NCBI RefSeq assembly: GCF_000399685.1
Contig: NZ_KB976987.1
Coordinates: forward strand, 2,247,954 to 2,311,953
Source of the DNA: Acinetobacter pittii ANC 4050
GTDB taxonomy: Bacteria > Pseudomonadota > Gammaproteobacteria > Pseudomonadales > Moraxellaceae
DNA length: 64,000 bases
Direction of reading: 5' to 3'
In this document: one piece after another, positions 1-9,562 of the stretch
How positions within the stretch are numbered: position 1 is the stretch's first letter
How the letters are laid out: each line of letters begins with the position of its first letter
Notes under the pieces: model-generated
What the model was told of the DNA's origin: nothing
Seen by the model: the letters and a program-made list of their open reading frames with translations, nothing else
Database searches by the model: none
Program-made: the position numbers and the translations under genes

Positions 1-2
1 TT

Positions 3-77
3 AGGGGCGTCGCCAAGTGGTAAGGCACCGGGTTTTGATCTCGGCATCCGTTGGTTCGAATCCAGCCGCCCCTGCCA
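3..77 (+). tRNA. tRNA-Gln (TTG), first copy
   Basis: A full cloverleaf can be drawn. The 7-bp acceptor stem pairs 3-9 with 67-73, the anticodon stem is CCGGG/CTCGG around the loop TTTTGAT, the anticodon TTG is at 35-37, the T loop contains TTCGAAT, and CCA (75-77) is encoded. TTG reads CAA glutamine codons. Its promoter lies before the window. An identical copy follows 91 nt downstream. Confidence 0.97.
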
Positions 78-128
78 TTCTCTTATTTTAAAGACAGACT
101 TAATTGCTATGCTTTTTGTTGATTAATC

Positions 129-157
129 TTGACATTGCATTGCAAAAATATTAAAGT
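129..157 (+). promoter_or_regulatory. Strong sigma70-type promoter for second tRNA-Gln (and prs)
   Basis: A perfect -35 box TTGACA (129-134) is followed by a 17-nt spacer and the -10-like box TAAAGT (152-157). The stretch after it, TCTGCCGC, is a GC-rich discriminator of the kind found at stringently controlled stable-RNA promoters. It lies 11 nt before the second tRNA. This is inferred from sequence only. Confidence 0.6.
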
Positions 158-168
158 TCTGCCGCATT

Positions 169-243
169 AGGGGCGTCGCCAAGTGGTAAGGCACCGGGTT
201 TTGATCTCGGCATCCGTTGGTTCGAATCCAGCCGCCCCTGCCA
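169..243 (+). tRNA. tRNA-Gln (TTG), second copy
   Basis: This is base-for-base identical to the copy at 3-77, with the anticodon TTG at 201-203 and encoded CCA at 241-243. It has its own promoter-like sequence upstream and ends 36 nt before the prs start codon, so tRNA and prs may share a transcript that is then processed. Confidence 0.97.
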
Positions 244-279
244 TCTATTTCATTACATACCAACCGCCAAGGGTGCTTC

Positions 280-1230
280 ATGCCCAATCTTGTCGTTTTT
301 AGTGGAAATGCTCATCCACAGTTCGCTCAAAAAGTCGTAAGTCACTTACATATCCCTCTAGGTGCTGCATCAGTCGGTCACTTTTCTGATGGAGAAATTT
401 CAGTAGAAATTACTGAAAATGTTCGTGGTAAAGACGTATTTATCGTTCAGCCTACTTGTGCCCCTACCAATGATAACCTTATGGAAATCTTGGTTATGGC
501 AGATGCTTTGCGTCGTGCAAGTGCTGGTCGTATTACCGCTGTCATCCCTTATTTTGGTTATGCTCGCCAAGACCGTCGTCCACGTTCTGCACGTGTGCCG
601 ATTACAGCTAAAGTTGTCGCAGACATGCTTACCACTGTTGGTATTGACCGTGTCGTGATGATCGACTTACATGCTGACCAAATTCAAGGTTTCTTCGATA
701 TTCCAGTCGATAACATCTACGGTACTCCTGCTTTGCTTGCTGACTTACGTCAACAACAACATGACAACCTTATGGTGGTTTCTCCTGACGTTGGTGGTGT
801 AGTACGTGCGCGTGCTGTTGCCAAACAGATGGGTGACATCGATTTAGCAATTATTGATAAACGTCGTCAGAAAGCCAATGAGTCGCAAGTTATGCACTTA
901 ATTGGTGACGTAAAAGATCGTGATTGCGTTATCGTAGACGATATGGTTGATACTGCTGGTACATTGTGTAAAGCAGCTGATGCGCTTAAGCAATTTGGTG
1001 CACGTCGTGTAGTTGCGTATGCAACTCACCCTGTACTATCAGGTAAGGCTATTGAAAACTTACGTAATTCAGTTATTGATGAACTGGTTGTGACTGATAC
1101 CATTCCTCTTTCTGAAGAAGCATTGACCTTAGGCAAGATCCGTCAGGTTTCTGTTGCTAGCATGGTTGCTGAAACGATTCGTCGTATTAATAACGAAGAG
1201 TCTATCAGTGCAATGTTCGATAGTTTATAA
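280..1230 (+). CDS. prs: Ribose-phosphate pyrophosphokinase
   Basis: Prs makes phosphoribosyl pyrophosphate from ribose 5-phosphate and ATP, the precursor for purines, pyrimidines, histidine, tryptophan and NAD. The 316-residue protein has the normal family length, begins [10 protein letters not shown], and contains the PRPP-binding loop DMVDTAGT in its C-terminal half. I start it at ATG 280, preceded by AAGGG. The open frame continues upstream to a TTG at 217, but that lies inside tRNA-Gln and would add 21 unrelated residues. It is followed by a hairpin terminator and then rplY. Confidence 0.97.
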   Translation: MPNLVVFSGNAHPQFAQKVVSHLHIPLGAASVGHFSDGEISVEITENVRGKDVFIVQPTCAPTNDNLMEILVMADALRRASAGRITAVIPYFGYARQDRRPRSARVPITAKVVADMLTTVGIDRVVMIDLHADQIQGFFDIPVDNIYGTPALLADLRQQQHDNLMVVSPDVGGVVRARAVAKQMGDIDLAIIDKRRQKANESQVMHLIGDVKDRDCVIVDDMVDTAGTLCKAADALKQFGARRVVAYATHPVLSGKAIENLRNSVIDELVVTDTIPLSEEALTLGKIRQVSVASMVAETIRRINNEESISAMFDSL

Positions 1231-1246
1231 TATTGCAGCTTTTTCT

Positions 1247-1273
1247 AAACCCTAGCCTTGGCTGGGGTTTTCT
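1247..1273 (+). terminator. Rho-independent terminator after prs
   Basis: The arm AAACCCTAGCC (1247-1257) pairs with GGCTGGGGTTT (1260-1270) and is followed by more T residues. It lies 17 nt after the prs stop. Confidence 0.75.
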
Positions 1274-1327
1274 ATCACTAAACTGGTCGCAAGTTTAGTC
1301 TATTTAAACTTTAATGAGGATTTACTC

Positions 1328-1624
1328 ATGGCAAACTTCGTATTAAACGCTCAAGCGCGTGCTGAAGACAAACAAGGGAAAGGTGCGAGCCGCCGCCTTC
1401 GTCGCGAAGCTTTAATTCCAGCTATCATTTATGGTGGCAATGCTGAGCCTGTAACTGTTACTTTAGAACTTCGTGAGCTTGTAAAAGCTTTAGAAAACAA
1501 TGCTTTCTTTGAAGAAGTTGTAGAAATCAAAGTGGGCGACAAAGTTGAAAACGTTAAAATCCAAGCGTTACAACGTCACCCATCTAAAAACACTCCTATG
1601 CACGCTGACTTCAAACGCGCATAA
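1328..1624 (+). CDS. rplY: 50S ribosomal protein L25 (short form)
   Basis: L25 binds 5S rRNA in the large ribosomal subunit. The 98-residue protein is the short, single-domain form like that of E. coli, without the C-terminal domain of longer CTC-type L25 proteins. It is basic at the N-terminus ([12 protein letters not shown]) and ends HADFKRA. The start ATG has the ribosome binding site GAGGA. It sits 20 nt before pth, an arrangement shared with many gamma-proteobacteria, and the two are probably cotranscribed. Confidence 0.95.
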   Translation: MANFVLNAQARAEDKQGKGASRRLRREALIPAIIYGGNAEPVTVTLELRELVKALENNAFFEEVVEIKVGDKVENVKIQALQRHPSKNTPMHADFKRA

Positions 1625-1644
1625 GTGTTTAAAGGCGTAGATTA

Positions 1645-2226
1645 GTGTCAAATATTTCGCTAATTGTTGGTTTGGGCAATCCTGGTTCAGAATATGCCCA
1701 AACCCGCCATAATGCAGGCTTTTGGTTCATTGAACAGCTTGCTGATAAATATGGCATTACATTAAAAAATGATCCGAAATTTCACGGAATCAGTGGACGT
1801 GGTAACATAGAAGGACACGATGTCCGTCTACTTCTACCCACTACATTTATGAACCGTTCTGGCCAAAGTGTAGTTCCATTTGCAAAATTTTATCAAATTG
1901 CTCCCGAAGCAATTTTGATTGCTCATGATGAACTTGATATGAACCCTGGTGTGATTCGCCTTAAAACAGGCGGTGGTCATGGTGGTCATAATGGTTTACG
2001 TGACATTGTCCCTCATATTGGTCCAAATTTTCACCGTTTACGAATTGGGATCGGACATCCTGGCTCCAAAGAGAGAGTTTCAGGCCACGTACTTGGAAAA
2101 GCACCAAGTAGTGAACAAAGTCTGATGGATGCAGCAATTGATCATGCCCTTTCTAAAGTGAAGTTACTTGTTCAAGGACAAGTTCCTCAGGCCATGAATC
2201 AAATTAATGCATATAAACCCACTTAA
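1645..2226 (+). CDS. pth: Peptidyl-tRNA hydrolase
   Basis: Pth releases tRNA from peptidyl-tRNAs that drop off the ribosome. The 193-residue protein carries the family signature LIVGLGNPGSEY at the N-terminus, the catalytic histidine in RHNAGFWF (His22) and the HDELDMNPG motif. The start is GTG 1645, which fixes the family-typical N-terminus MSNISLIVGLGNPG. It lies 20 nt after rplY. Confidence 0.97.
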   Translation: MSNISLIVGLGNPGSEYAQTRHNAGFWFIEQLADKYGITLKNDPKFHGISGRGNIEGHDVRLLLPTTFMNRSGQSVVPFAKFYQIAPEAILIAHDELDMNPGVIRLKTGGGHGGHNGLRDIVPHIGPNFHRLRIGIGHPGSKERVSGHVLGKAPSSEQSLMDAAIDHALSKVKLLVQGQVPQAMNQINAYKPT

Positions 2227-2271
2227 ATTGTTGAACAATCATGCTTGCTATCTTGCTTTTTTAGGAGCAAA

Positions 2272-2307
2272 ATGCGCATCAGCCACTTTGCCAACCGCAA
2301 AAGCTAA
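2272..2307 (+). CDS. Possible 11-residue leader peptide before panD
   Basis: A short frame (MRISHFANRKS) begins at ATG 2272 with a good ribosome binding site AGGAG just upstream, and stops 50 nt before panD. Nothing else in the 131-nt gap between pth and panD explains that binding site. Its codons do not obviously favour one regulating amino acid. It may be a chance frame. Confidence 0.3.
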   Translation: MRISHFANRKS

Positions 2308-2357
2308 AGATTTCACCATAAGATCTACATCTTAGGTCTACTCAGGAGACGCTAGCC

Positions 2358-2738
2358 ATGCTATCTCGTTTATTAAAATGCAAAATTCACCGTGCAGTTG
2401 TAACCCATGCTGAGCTTCACTATGAAGGTTCTTGTGCAATTGATGGCGTATTGATGGATTTAGCTGGTATTCGTGAATATGAAGAAATTCATGTTTGGAA
2501 TGTAACCAATGGCAAACGCTTCACGACTTATGCGATTCGTGGTGAAGATAACTCTGGCATTATTTCAGTAAACGGCGGTGCTGCACATCAAGCAGATGTT
2601 GGCGATTTAGTTATTATTGCTACGTTTGGTGATTTCACCGAAGTTGAAGCAAATGCTCACAAACCACGTTTGGTATATGCAAACCCAGATAATACAGTCA
2701 ACCACACAGCGAATTGCATTCCTGTACAAGTTGCCTAA
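2358..2738 (+). CDS. panD: Aspartate 1-decarboxylase precursor
   Basis: PanD decarboxylates L-aspartate to beta-alanine, which is joined to pantoate in the pathway to pantothenate and coenzyme A. The 126-residue proenzyme cuts itself between Gly24 and Ser25 (YEGSC), creating the pyruvoyl cofactor on Ser25. Other conserved parts are the N-terminal [10 protein letters not shown] and the [14 protein letters not shown] region. The binding site AGGAG precedes the start. The CoA enzyme CoaX is at 34.4 kb in the same window but is not linked to it. Confidence 0.97.
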   Translation: MLSRLLKCKIHRAVVTHAELHYEGSCAIDGVLMDLAGIREYEEIHVWNVTNGKRFTTYAIRGEDNSGIISVNGGAAHQADVGDLVIIATFGDFTEVEANAHKPRLVYANPDNTVNHTANCIPVQVA

Positions 2739-2754
2739 TTAAAAATTTAAAAAT

Positions 2755-2786
2755 AAAAAAGCCCGCATCGACGGGCTTTTTTATTT
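2755..2786. terminator. Bidirectional terminator between panD and minus-strand gene
   Basis: The stem AAAAAAGCCCG / CGGGCTTTTTT with the loop CATCGA has A and T tracts on both sides, so it can end transcription in both directions. Confidence 0.85.
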
Positions 2787-2795
2787 TTATAAATC

Positions 2796-3347
2796 CTAAA
2801 TAGTTCCTTCCCACCAATTCTTTTGTTTTTCACAATTTAAAGGTTGAAGCCCTTCCCCTCGCAAATCAGATAGAATCGCTTCGCCTTTAGGATTTACCTT
2901 AAATTCAGCATATTTGGCTTTTTCATAACATTGAGCCAAGCCTTCTGCAAATAAGAAACTCCGCGAGGATGGATATAAAGCCTGTAAACGATTTTCAGGA
3001 TTTTTTAAAATTAATCTTTGCCCAGTAAATGAATTGTTAGTATCTAGAACTGTACCAACTACACGATTTTGTGAATCCAATATAACTTTCGCTGGAATGG
3101 AAGAATGATTAAAAATCACCTGATCTATAGCCTCACTCTCACTTCCTGAAAGAGCTTTAAGAGATTGTAAATGTAATTCATAAGCGAGTGCCATATAGTC
3201 ACCTTGTAAGATTGAACGAGGATCAACTGGTTTAAGCTCAATGAAAATACTTCTACTATGGTGCAGATGCCATTCATTTTTGACTACTAACGTTGCGAAA
3301 AATAACATCGTGGCTAATGCAAGAATTAGAGAAAAATACTTCTTCAT
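2796..3347 (-). CDS. GDYXXLXY family membrane-anchored protein
   Basis: The 183-residue protein has one N-terminal membrane segment (about residues 4-22) and then a domain with the motif GDYMALAY at 49-56, which names the family. The function is unknown. The positively charged N-terminus and single helix suggest an exported domain anchored in the inner membrane. Its start overlaps the stop of the upstream multi-spanning gene by 4 nt, and such pairing of GDYXXLXY proteins with DUF2157/DUF4401 proteins is usual. I infer that the two form one membrane complex. Confidence 0.85.
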   Translation of the reverse strand: MKKYFSLILALATMLFFATLVVKNEWHLHHSRSIFIELKPVDPRSILQGDYMALAYELHLQSLKALSGSESEAIDQVIFNHSSIPAKVILDSQNRVVGTVLDTNNSFTGQRLILKNPENRLQALYPSSRSFLFAEGLAQCYEKAKYAEFKVNPKGEAILSDLRGEGLQPLNCEKQKNWWEGTI

Positions 3348-5128
3348 TCTTTCTCTCCTCCAATAAGACCATTTTTATTTTCACGGTGAAGCAACCACGA
3401 CAGTGCCAATAGAAAAACACCAGAAATAAAAATAGATAAACTCTTAGCTAGAAAAGTTATTTGTAGGTTGTAATAGAGCTGCCAGAACACTAAAACGAAT
3501 ACAGCTAAGCTAACTCCATAAACAATCCGATCTTTACTTTTTAATGCCCACGTTAAAATAGTAAACAATATGAAAATTTCGAAATATCCCAATGCAATAA
3601 GTAACACACCAAAAATTAAAAAAGCGAAAAAAGTGATTCCCTGAAGTTGTCTATATAAATGAAAAACACTAAAGCAAAGTAACCAAACACTAGGCAGAAA
3701 ATATAGAACCCACCTATGTTGATCTATCGAATTTTCTGGAACGAGCCCCATAAAAGTATCGAAAAAAGAAGCGACTAGAATGACGACTAGCACACATAAA
3801 AAAATACTACGCTCATATAGAGCTAGTGACTTTCTCTTAGGTAAGAGCACCAAACTAAAAACAAAATAATTGAGCAAAGTTAAATTTAAATAGGTTTGAG
3901 TAGAATGTATTGACCATAATGAATGGTCCAGTTGTAGCAAATAGATAAAAGCTATGCCATACGTAGCAAGCATTTGAATTAAAATGAAGAACCAATGCGG
4001 TTTAAGGAAATAACTAATACATAGAATAAAAATCTGTGCAATTAAAACCCATAGCATCTGATCTGTTTCTGAACCAAGGTGAAATAAGAAAGCAGTCTGT
4101 CCACTGATAAATAAACAATAAGCAAATTGTCGAAAGAAATAACGTTGCGATTTTTTTAAAAGCACGATAGCGAATGCTACAAAAATAATTCCAATGACTA
4201 AAGAAATAGCCTTCCAAAACACGAGCGTAAAAGCTGCAAGCGCTAAACCCGCAAGCCAAGCACCAATTGCCATTGGAATGATATAAAAGCGGCTTTGACG
4301 AAAAATTTTTATTAAAAGATAGCTAATCAGCGCAAACCAAATAAAAATAATGCCCGCAATCAATAAAAAGATGAACTCATTAGAATCTTTAAACAGATGA
4401 TTAATCCCATCTACAAGCCATATGGTGGCTGTTACACCAAGAACAGCAGCCATTAAACTGGCACATAATTGATCGTCTTTTTTGAAGAAATAGTAAAAAG
4501 CCATTATTCCTGAACAGAAAGCAGAGATCAGATAAGGAATATTCTCATTCGATAAATATTGAATCATTCCAATGATTGAAATAACTGCAAACCAAGCGAT
4601 AAAGACAAATCTTAAAGCACGATATTTCTTTATACATATCCAAAATTCTATAAGGCTTAATAAATTTAAAATGAATAGGTATAAATACGGAAATTTTTCT
4701 AACCAAAAAGTCTGCTTAAAAAATAAAAAAAGTGTAAGTTGGCTGGTAATACAAATTAAAGCGAAGATGCCAATATTCGGGCGGTATAACCACGGTAATA
4801 AAAGCAATGTCCAAATTAAAAAAAGCAAATAACTGTCTGCCCCAGTTTGATAAACTTGTCCAATTACAGCCAGACTTAAGCCTATCATCAAACCACAAAC
4901 GCTATGTAAGGTCTGTCTAACCCCATCACTTAAAGTATCTTTTACACTGAACCAAGCTGTGACAACTAATATAGCGGGCGGGATAGCGAGTTGAATACTG
5001 CCTGGAAGCATTAACCAGTTAGCAGCAATTAAATACAGAATACTTACCGCCATAAATACATAACTGAAAATATGGAGATGCTGAATAAATGAGCTACTGG
5101 TAAGAGGGTAATCGTCTCTTATCTGCAT
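3344..5128 (-). CDS. DUF2157/DUF4401-type multi-pass membrane protein
   Basis: The 594-residue protein is almost entirely hydrophobic, with more than a dozen membrane segments. The early stretch GLSLAVIGQVYQTGADSY is typical of DUF2157 proteins, and the C-terminal half resembles DUF4401. No catalytic motif is visible and the function is unknown. It is the first gene of a two-gene unit with the GDYXXLXY protein, joined by a 4-nt overlap. The upstream gap is shared with the divergent ribB riboswitch. Confidence 0.8.
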   Translation of the reverse strand: MQIRDDYPLTSSSFIQHLHIFSYVFMAVSILYLIAANWLMLPGSIQLAIPPAILVVTAWFSVKDTLSDGVRQTLHSVCGLMIGLSLAVIGQVYQTGADSYLLFLIWTLLLLPWLYRPNIGIFALICITSQLTLFLFFKQTFWLEKFPYLYLFILNLLSLIEFWICIKKYRALRFVFIAWFAVISIIGMIQYLSNENIPYLISAFCSGIMAFYYFFKKDDQLCASLMAAVLGVTATIWLVDGINHLFKDSNEFIFLLIAGIIFIWFALISYLLIKIFRQSRFYIIPMAIGAWLAGLALAAFTLVFWKAISLVIGIIFVAFAIVLLKKSQRYFFRQFAYCLFISGQTAFLFHLGSETDQMLWVLIAQIFILCISYFLKPHWFFILIQMLATYGIAFIYLLQLDHSLWSIHSTQTYLNLTLLNYFVFSLVLLPKRKSLALYERSIFLCVLVVILVASFFDTFMGLVPENSIDQHRWVLYFLPSVWLLCFSVFHLYRQLQGITFFAFLIFGVLLIALGYFEIFILFTILTWALKSKDRIVYGVSLAVFVLVFWQLYYNLQITFLAKSLSIFISGVFLLALSWLLHRENKNGLIGGEKE

Positions 5129-5292
5129 GAAACACCTATTTTATTTATAATTTTCTATAAAAAACATAGCATTCCATTTTCATATCAACAAGTAAGCTCT
5201 TGTTAAAAAGCCTAATTCTATTTATGCAAATACTTATTCATAAAGAAACTTAGCATTCTATAAAAGCATCTAGCCAATTTTATCAAGCGCGC

Positions 5293-5298
5293 TATAAT
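5293..5298 (+). promoter_or_regulatory. -10 box of the ribB transcript
   Basis: A perfect TATAAT lies about 10 nt before the first stem of the FMN riboswitch, where the transcript should start. I see no good -35 box at the right distance (CTAGCC at 17 nt). Confidence 0.45.
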
Positions 5299-5307
5299 AA
5301 AACCCAT

Positions 5308-5450
5308 CGCTTCAGGGCGGGGTGTAATTCCCCACCGGTGGTAAAGTTAATTTTTATAATTAGATTAACAAGCCCACGAGCTTAAATTGTGTAATTTGAG
5401 CAGATTTGGTGAAATTCCAAAGCCGACGGTATAGTCCGGATGAAAGAAGA
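5308..5450 (+). promoter_or_regulatory. FMN riboswitch (RFN element) controlling ribB
   Basis: The conserved RFN blocks are present in order: TTCAGGGCGGGGTG at the start, ATTCCCCACCGGTGG, a variable arm, AGCCCACGAGC, then GGTGAAATTCCAAAGCC, GACGGT, and ATAGTCCGGATG at the end. It occupies the 417-nt gap between the minus-strand membrane gene and ribB, leaving about 95 nt as the expression platform. A 7-bp arm pair ATTTCAG (5476-5482) / CTGAAAT (5507-5513) lies in that platform. FMN binding should lower ribB expression. Confidence 0.95.
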
Positions 5451-5545
5451 CGACGAACTGGGATAAATCCGTTTTATTTCAGTGCCAGCCTGTTTTTACA
5501 TCAGTCCTGAAATGTTCCACCGTATTTTTACGAGAGCGTTTCATT

Positions 5546-6205
5546 ATGTCTAGCTTAATTCAACCAGAACTTTTTTTCTCAGCCCTCTCTCCTGCTGAAC
5601 AACGTATTCAACAAGCATTAGAAGATATCCGTCAAGGCAAACCTGTCTTGGTTATGGATGACTTTGACCGCGAAAATGAAGCAGATTTAATTGTGGCAGC
5701 CGAAACTTTAACAGTAGAAACAATGGCACGTATGATCCGTGATGGCTCAGGGATTGTATGTTTATGCCTTACAGAAGAGCTAGCAGATCATCTAGAACTC
5801 CCTCCAATGGTTTCTCAAAACTCAAGTCAGTTTCATACTGCTTTTACAGTGACCATTGAAGCAGCTCAAGGTGTGACTACCGGTGTGTCAGCTAAAGACC
5901 GTGTTACTACCATTCAAACTGCAATTAAAGATGGTGCTGTCGCAAGTGATCTTAATCGTCCAGGCCACGTTTTTCCTTTACGTGCACGTAATGGTGGTGT
6001 GCTTACTCGTCGAGGTCACACTGAAGGAACAATTGATCTAGCAAGATTAGCAGGCCTAAAACCTGCTGGTGTGTTATGTGAATTAACTAACCCAGACGGT
6101 ACTATGGCATCAGGCATTCAAGTTTTAGCATACGCTCAAACTCATCACTTAACTGTGATTACGATTGAAGAACTTGTTCAATACCGTCAACAACACGATA
6201 TTTAA
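5546..6205 (+). CDS. ribB: 3,4-dihydroxy-2-butanone 4-phosphate synthase
   Basis: RibB converts ribulose 5-phosphate to 3,4-dihydroxy-2-butanone 4-phosphate, the four-carbon precursor of riboflavin. The 219-residue protein has the metal/substrate motif [12 protein letters not shown] near residue 40 and the conserved [16 protein letters not shown] block. It is the stand-alone form, with no fused GTP cyclohydrolase II (RibA) domain. The FMN riboswitch directly upstream supports the assignment and shows feedback control by the pathway product. Confidence 0.96.
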   Translation: MSSLIQPELFFSALSPAEQRIQQALEDIRQGKPVLVMDDFDRENEADLIVAAETLTVETMARMIRDGSGIVCLCLTEELADHLELPPMVSQNSSQFHTAFTVTIEAAQGVTTGVSAKDRVTTIQTAIKDGAVASDLNRPGHVFPLRARNGGVLTRRGHTEGTIDLARLAGLKPAGVLCELTNPDGTMASGIQVLAYAQTHHLTVITIEELVQYRQQHDI

Positions 6206-6207
6206 AT

Positions 6208-6245
6208 AAAAAAGGTTTGGCTTTAGATCAAAGCCAAACCTTCAA
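6208..6245. terminator. Terminator between ribB and HAD phosphatase gene
   Basis: A 13-bp stem, AAGGTTTGGCTTT (6212-6224) with AAAGCCAAACCTT (6230-6242), has a 5-nt loop. The T tract is on the minus strand, so it mainly ends the HAD gene, but the hairpin also follows ribB. Confidence 0.8.
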
Positions 6246-6263
6246 ATTAAAATTTAATAATAT

Positions 6264-6938
6264 TTAAGATACTTTCTTTTGGGTTGCCTGCCCTTCAACA
6301 TAGTCCAAAAGTTCAGAAAATTGCGTAATCATTGCTTTTGGTTGTGCTTGAGCGAGCTCTTCAGGTGTTCCATAACCATAAGTTACTGCTACCGCCTCAA
6401 TACTATTATAGCGTGCACCTAAAACGTCATATTGACGGTCACCCACCATTAAGCATTCTTCAGGGTTTAGTTGCTCATGCTCAAGAATATAATGGATAAG
6501 CTCAGCTTTATTGGTCCGTTCACCTGTTAACTCACTACCGTAAATATGTACAAAGTATTGGCTTAATTCAAAATGATCCAAGATACGTTTTGCATAAATC
6601 GTTGGTTTAGCGGTTGCGACAAATAAGCGATATCCCTCTTCTTTTAATGTATTAAGTGTTTGCGCAACAGATGGATATACTTCATTTTCAAATAAACCCG
6701 TAACCGAAAAACGCTCACGATAAGCAAGTAAAGCTTGTTCAGCTAAAGCATCATCTTGTGTGTCTAGAAGTTTCGCTAATGAAGCTTTTAACGGGGGACC
6801 AATTGTCCAGTCAATATTTAAATCGGCAGCCAAGGGATAACCTAACTTATCCATTGCATAGCGAATTGAAGTATGGATTCCAACTTTTGGGTCTGTTAAG
6901 GTTCCATCTAAATCAATCAAAATATGTTTTATAGCCAT
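6264..6938 (-). CDS. HAD-family phosphatase (phosphoglycolate phosphatase-like)
   Basis: The 224-residue protein has all four haloacid dehalogenase motifs: DLDGT at 9-13 (Asp9 nucleophile, Asp11 acid), Thr109 in motif II, Lys144, and GDRQYD at 166-171. A helical cap sits between motifs I and II. The sequence resembles Gph-like hydrolases that act on small phosphorylated metabolites, but the substrate cannot be read from sequence. It is transcribed alone, divergently from thiD. Confidence 0.85.
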   Translation of the reverse strand: MAIKHILIDLDGTLTDPKVGIHTSIRYAMDKLGYPLAADLNIDWTIGPPLKASLAKLLDTQDDALAEQALLAYRERFSVTGLFENEVYPSVAQTLNTLKEEGYRLFVATAKPTIYAKRILDHFELSQYFVHIYGSELTGERTNKAELIHYILEHEQLNPEECLMVGDRQYDVLGARYNSIEAVAVTYGYGTPEELAQAQPKAMITQFSELLDYVEGQATQKKVS

Positions 6939-7017
6939 TCAATCACTAACCCAGTAAAGTATTTAATTCAATTGGTCGAGAGTTTAATCAAACTCTCTTA
7001 TACTAACGTAAATTTAA

Positions 7018-7803
<786 letters not shown>

Positions 7804-7809
7804 AAAGCA

Positions 7810-7838
7810 CAAAAAAGGCGCTTTAAGCGCCTTTTTAT
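7810..7838. terminator. Bidirectional terminator between thiD and kbp-like gene
   Basis: The stem AAAAAGGCGCTT / AAGCGCCTTTTT has A and T tracts on both sides and lies 7 nt after the thiD stop. Confidence 0.85.
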
Positions 7839-7847
7839 TAACCTCAA

Positions 7848-8321
7848 TTATTGAGGAATACGTAAAACTTGTCCTGGGAAAATCTCATCAGGATCTTTTA
7901 ACATTGGTTTATTTGCTTCAAAGATTTTTGGATACTGATTTGCATCACCGTAAACTTCTTTCGCAATTTTTGAAAGGTTGTCACCAGATTTTACTGTATA
8001 AAATTTACTTTCTGGTTCAGGCGTTGCAACAGTCATCTGGTCATCTACTTGTGCCACATGATCAATGTTCCCAACAATAAGAATAATTTTTTCTTTATCT
8101 GCTTGGCTTTTTACCTGTCCTTTAATAGTCGCGGTATCGGTAGTACCGTTATAGGTTACAGATAAGCCCTCTACCCCTAAGCCTAAACTTTTAATTAAAC
8201 CTAATAATTTATTTGCAACTTCTTGTGCAGAAGGTTCTGCTGGTGTTGCCGGAGCTGGTTGTGGTTCTGCTGGAGCGGTATTTTTCTTACCAATACCTTT
8301 TACAAAATCAAAAAGACCCAT
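7848..8321 (-). CDS. kbp: BON-LysM protein, YgaU/Kbp-like
   Basis: The 157-residue protein starts MGLFDFVKGIGKK, then has an Ala/Pro/Glu linker (about 15-32), a BON domain (about 35-98) and a LysM domain (about 107-156, with FYTVKSGDNLSKIAKEVYG). Layout and sequence match E. coli YgaU, reported as a cytoplasmic potassium-binding protein (Kbp). There is no signal peptide, so despite LysM it is probably not in the cell wall. The Pro/Ala linker is longer than in E. coli. It stands alone between two terminators. Confidence 0.85.
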   Translation of the reverse strand: MGLFDFVKGIGKKNTAPAEPQPAPATPAEPSAQEVANKLLGLIKSLGLGVEGLSVTYNGTTDTATIKGQVKSQADKEKIILIVGNIDHVAQVDDQMTVATPEPESKFYTVKSGDNLSKIAKEVYGDANQYPKIFEANKPMLKDPDEIFPGQVLRIPQ

Positions 8322-8456
8322 CTTTTAGTCCTCATATTATTGTTTATAGTAAAGTCATTAAACTGACCTCTATTGTTATACTTCAAAAAAGTCATGCCTC
8401 TGCTATCAATTGAGGTTGATCTTGTAAAAATATGTATCTCTTAATTTTTTCTCTCA

Positions 8457-8488
8457 TAAAAAAAGCCACCTTACGGTGGCCTTCTTTT
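8457..8488 (-). terminator. Terminator after acpP
   Basis: The stem GCCACC/GGTGGC with the loop TTAC is followed by a T tract when read on the minus strand. It lies 19 nt beyond the acpP stop and separates acpP from any further fab gene. Confidence 0.85.
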
Positions 8489-8506
8489 TATTCAGCAATA
8501 TGCGAA

Positions 8507-8743
8507 TTAACCAAGTTTTTTAGTTACATAGTCAATTGCAGATTGAACTGTAGTGATTTCGTTAGAATCTTCATCAGGGATAGTGATGTCGAAGTCATTT
8601 TCGAAAGACATAACAAGTTCAACTAAATCTAAAGAGTCAGCACCTAAGTCATCCATAAAAGATGCTTCGTTTTTAATCTCTTCAGCTTTAAGACCAAGTT
8701 GTTCTGCAACCGCTTGTTTAACGCGTTGTTCGATATCGCTCAC
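8507..8743 (-). CDS. acpP: Acyl carrier protein
   Basis: AcpP carries growing fatty acids, and also the biotin precursor, on a 4-phosphopantetheine arm attached to Ser37 in [10 protein letters not shown]. The acidic 78-residue protein has the normal length. I start it at GTG 8743: the ribosome binding site AGGAGA lies about 6 nt upstream, and an ATG at 8758 that would lengthen the protein overlaps that site. It is the last gene of the fabD-fabG-acpP group, 84 nt after fabG. Confidence 0.97.
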   Translation of the reverse strand: MSDIEQRVKQAVAEQLGLKAEEIKNEASFMDDLGADSLDLVELVMSFENDFDITIPDEDSNEITTVQSAIDYVTKKLG

Positions 8744-8827
8744 AGGAATTCTCCTCATTGCTTGTGGCGTTTAATTTGCCACTAGTTTAATTGAATATAA
8801 AAATTTTTAAAAGTTTATACATCGGCG

Positions 8828-9562
8828 TTAGGCCATGTATAAACCACCATTTACATGTAATACCGTACCGGTAATGTAACCTGCTTTATCACTTGCAAGG
8901 AAACTCACCGCATTTGCGATATCTTGTGGCTCACCTAAGCGATTTAAAGCCACTTGATCACTCATTTTTTTGCGAATGTCTTCACTAAGTGCATCTGTCA
9001 TTTCTGTTGCAATAAAACCGGGTGCCACACTGTTTACAGTAATTTGGCGGCTGCCCATCTCTTTTGCAAGGCTACGGCTGAATGCTTCAATACCTGCTTT
9101 AGCAGCAGAATAGTTCGCTTGGCCTGGGTTTGCAAAGTGAGCTACAACAGAACTGATATTAATAATTCGACCAAAACGTGCCTTAGTCATCCCCTTAAGC
9201 ACACGTTTAGATAAACGATAAACTGCTTTCAGGTGAATATTGAGAATGTCATCCCAATCATCTTCAGACATACGAAGCAACAAATTGTCTTTCGTAATAC
9301 CTGCATTGTTAACTAGAACAAGTACAGGACCATAGTTCTGTTCAATATGAGAAACGACTGCTTCAATCTCATCGAGATTGCGCACATCGAGCGCCAAACC
9401 TGCACCTTGCTCACCAAAGCTATCACTTAACTTTTGTGCACCAGATTCAGAAGTCGCAGTACCTACAACAAAATAACCGTCTTGAATAAGTTGCTGGGCA
9501 ATGGCAGCGCCAATACCCCGACTCGCGCCCGTTACTAATGCAACTTTGCGTTCTTGTGTCAT
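8828..9562 (-). CDS. fabG: 3-oxoacyl-ACP reductase
   Basis: FabG reduces 3-ketoacyl-ACP with NADPH in each cycle of fatty acid elongation. The 244-residue short-chain dehydrogenase has the nucleotide motif TGASRGIG at 11-18, NNAG near 85, and the catalytic Ser138, Tyr151 and Lys155 (YSAAK). Its start overlaps the fabD stop by 4 nt, so the two are translationally coupled. Confidence 0.97.
   Translation of the reverse strand: MTQERKVALVTGASRGIGAAIAQQLIQDGYFVVGTATSESGAQKLSDSFGEQGAGLALDVRNLDEIEAVVSHIEQNYGPVLVLVNNAGITKDNLLLRMSEDDWDDILNIHLKAVYRLSKRVLKGMTKARFGRIINISSVVAHFANPGQANYSAAKAGIEAFSRSLAKEMGSRQITVNSVAPGFIATEMTDALSEDIRKKMSDQVALNRLGEPQDIANAVSFLASDKAGYITGTVLHVNGGLYMA

Noticed and set aside
3..243. 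Duplicated tRNA-Gln as attachment sites of an integrated element
   Set aside because: Only 91 nt separate the copies, both are complete tRNA genes, and no integrase is present.
217..279. An N-terminal extension of Prs starting at TTG 217
   Set aside because: It lies inside the second tRNA-Gln and adds residues unlike any Prs; ATG 280 has a ribosome binding site and gives the family length.
8744..8758. ATG 8758 as the start of acpP
   Set aside because: The ATG overlaps the AGGAGA ribosome binding site of GTG 8743, which gives the standard 78-residue ACP.
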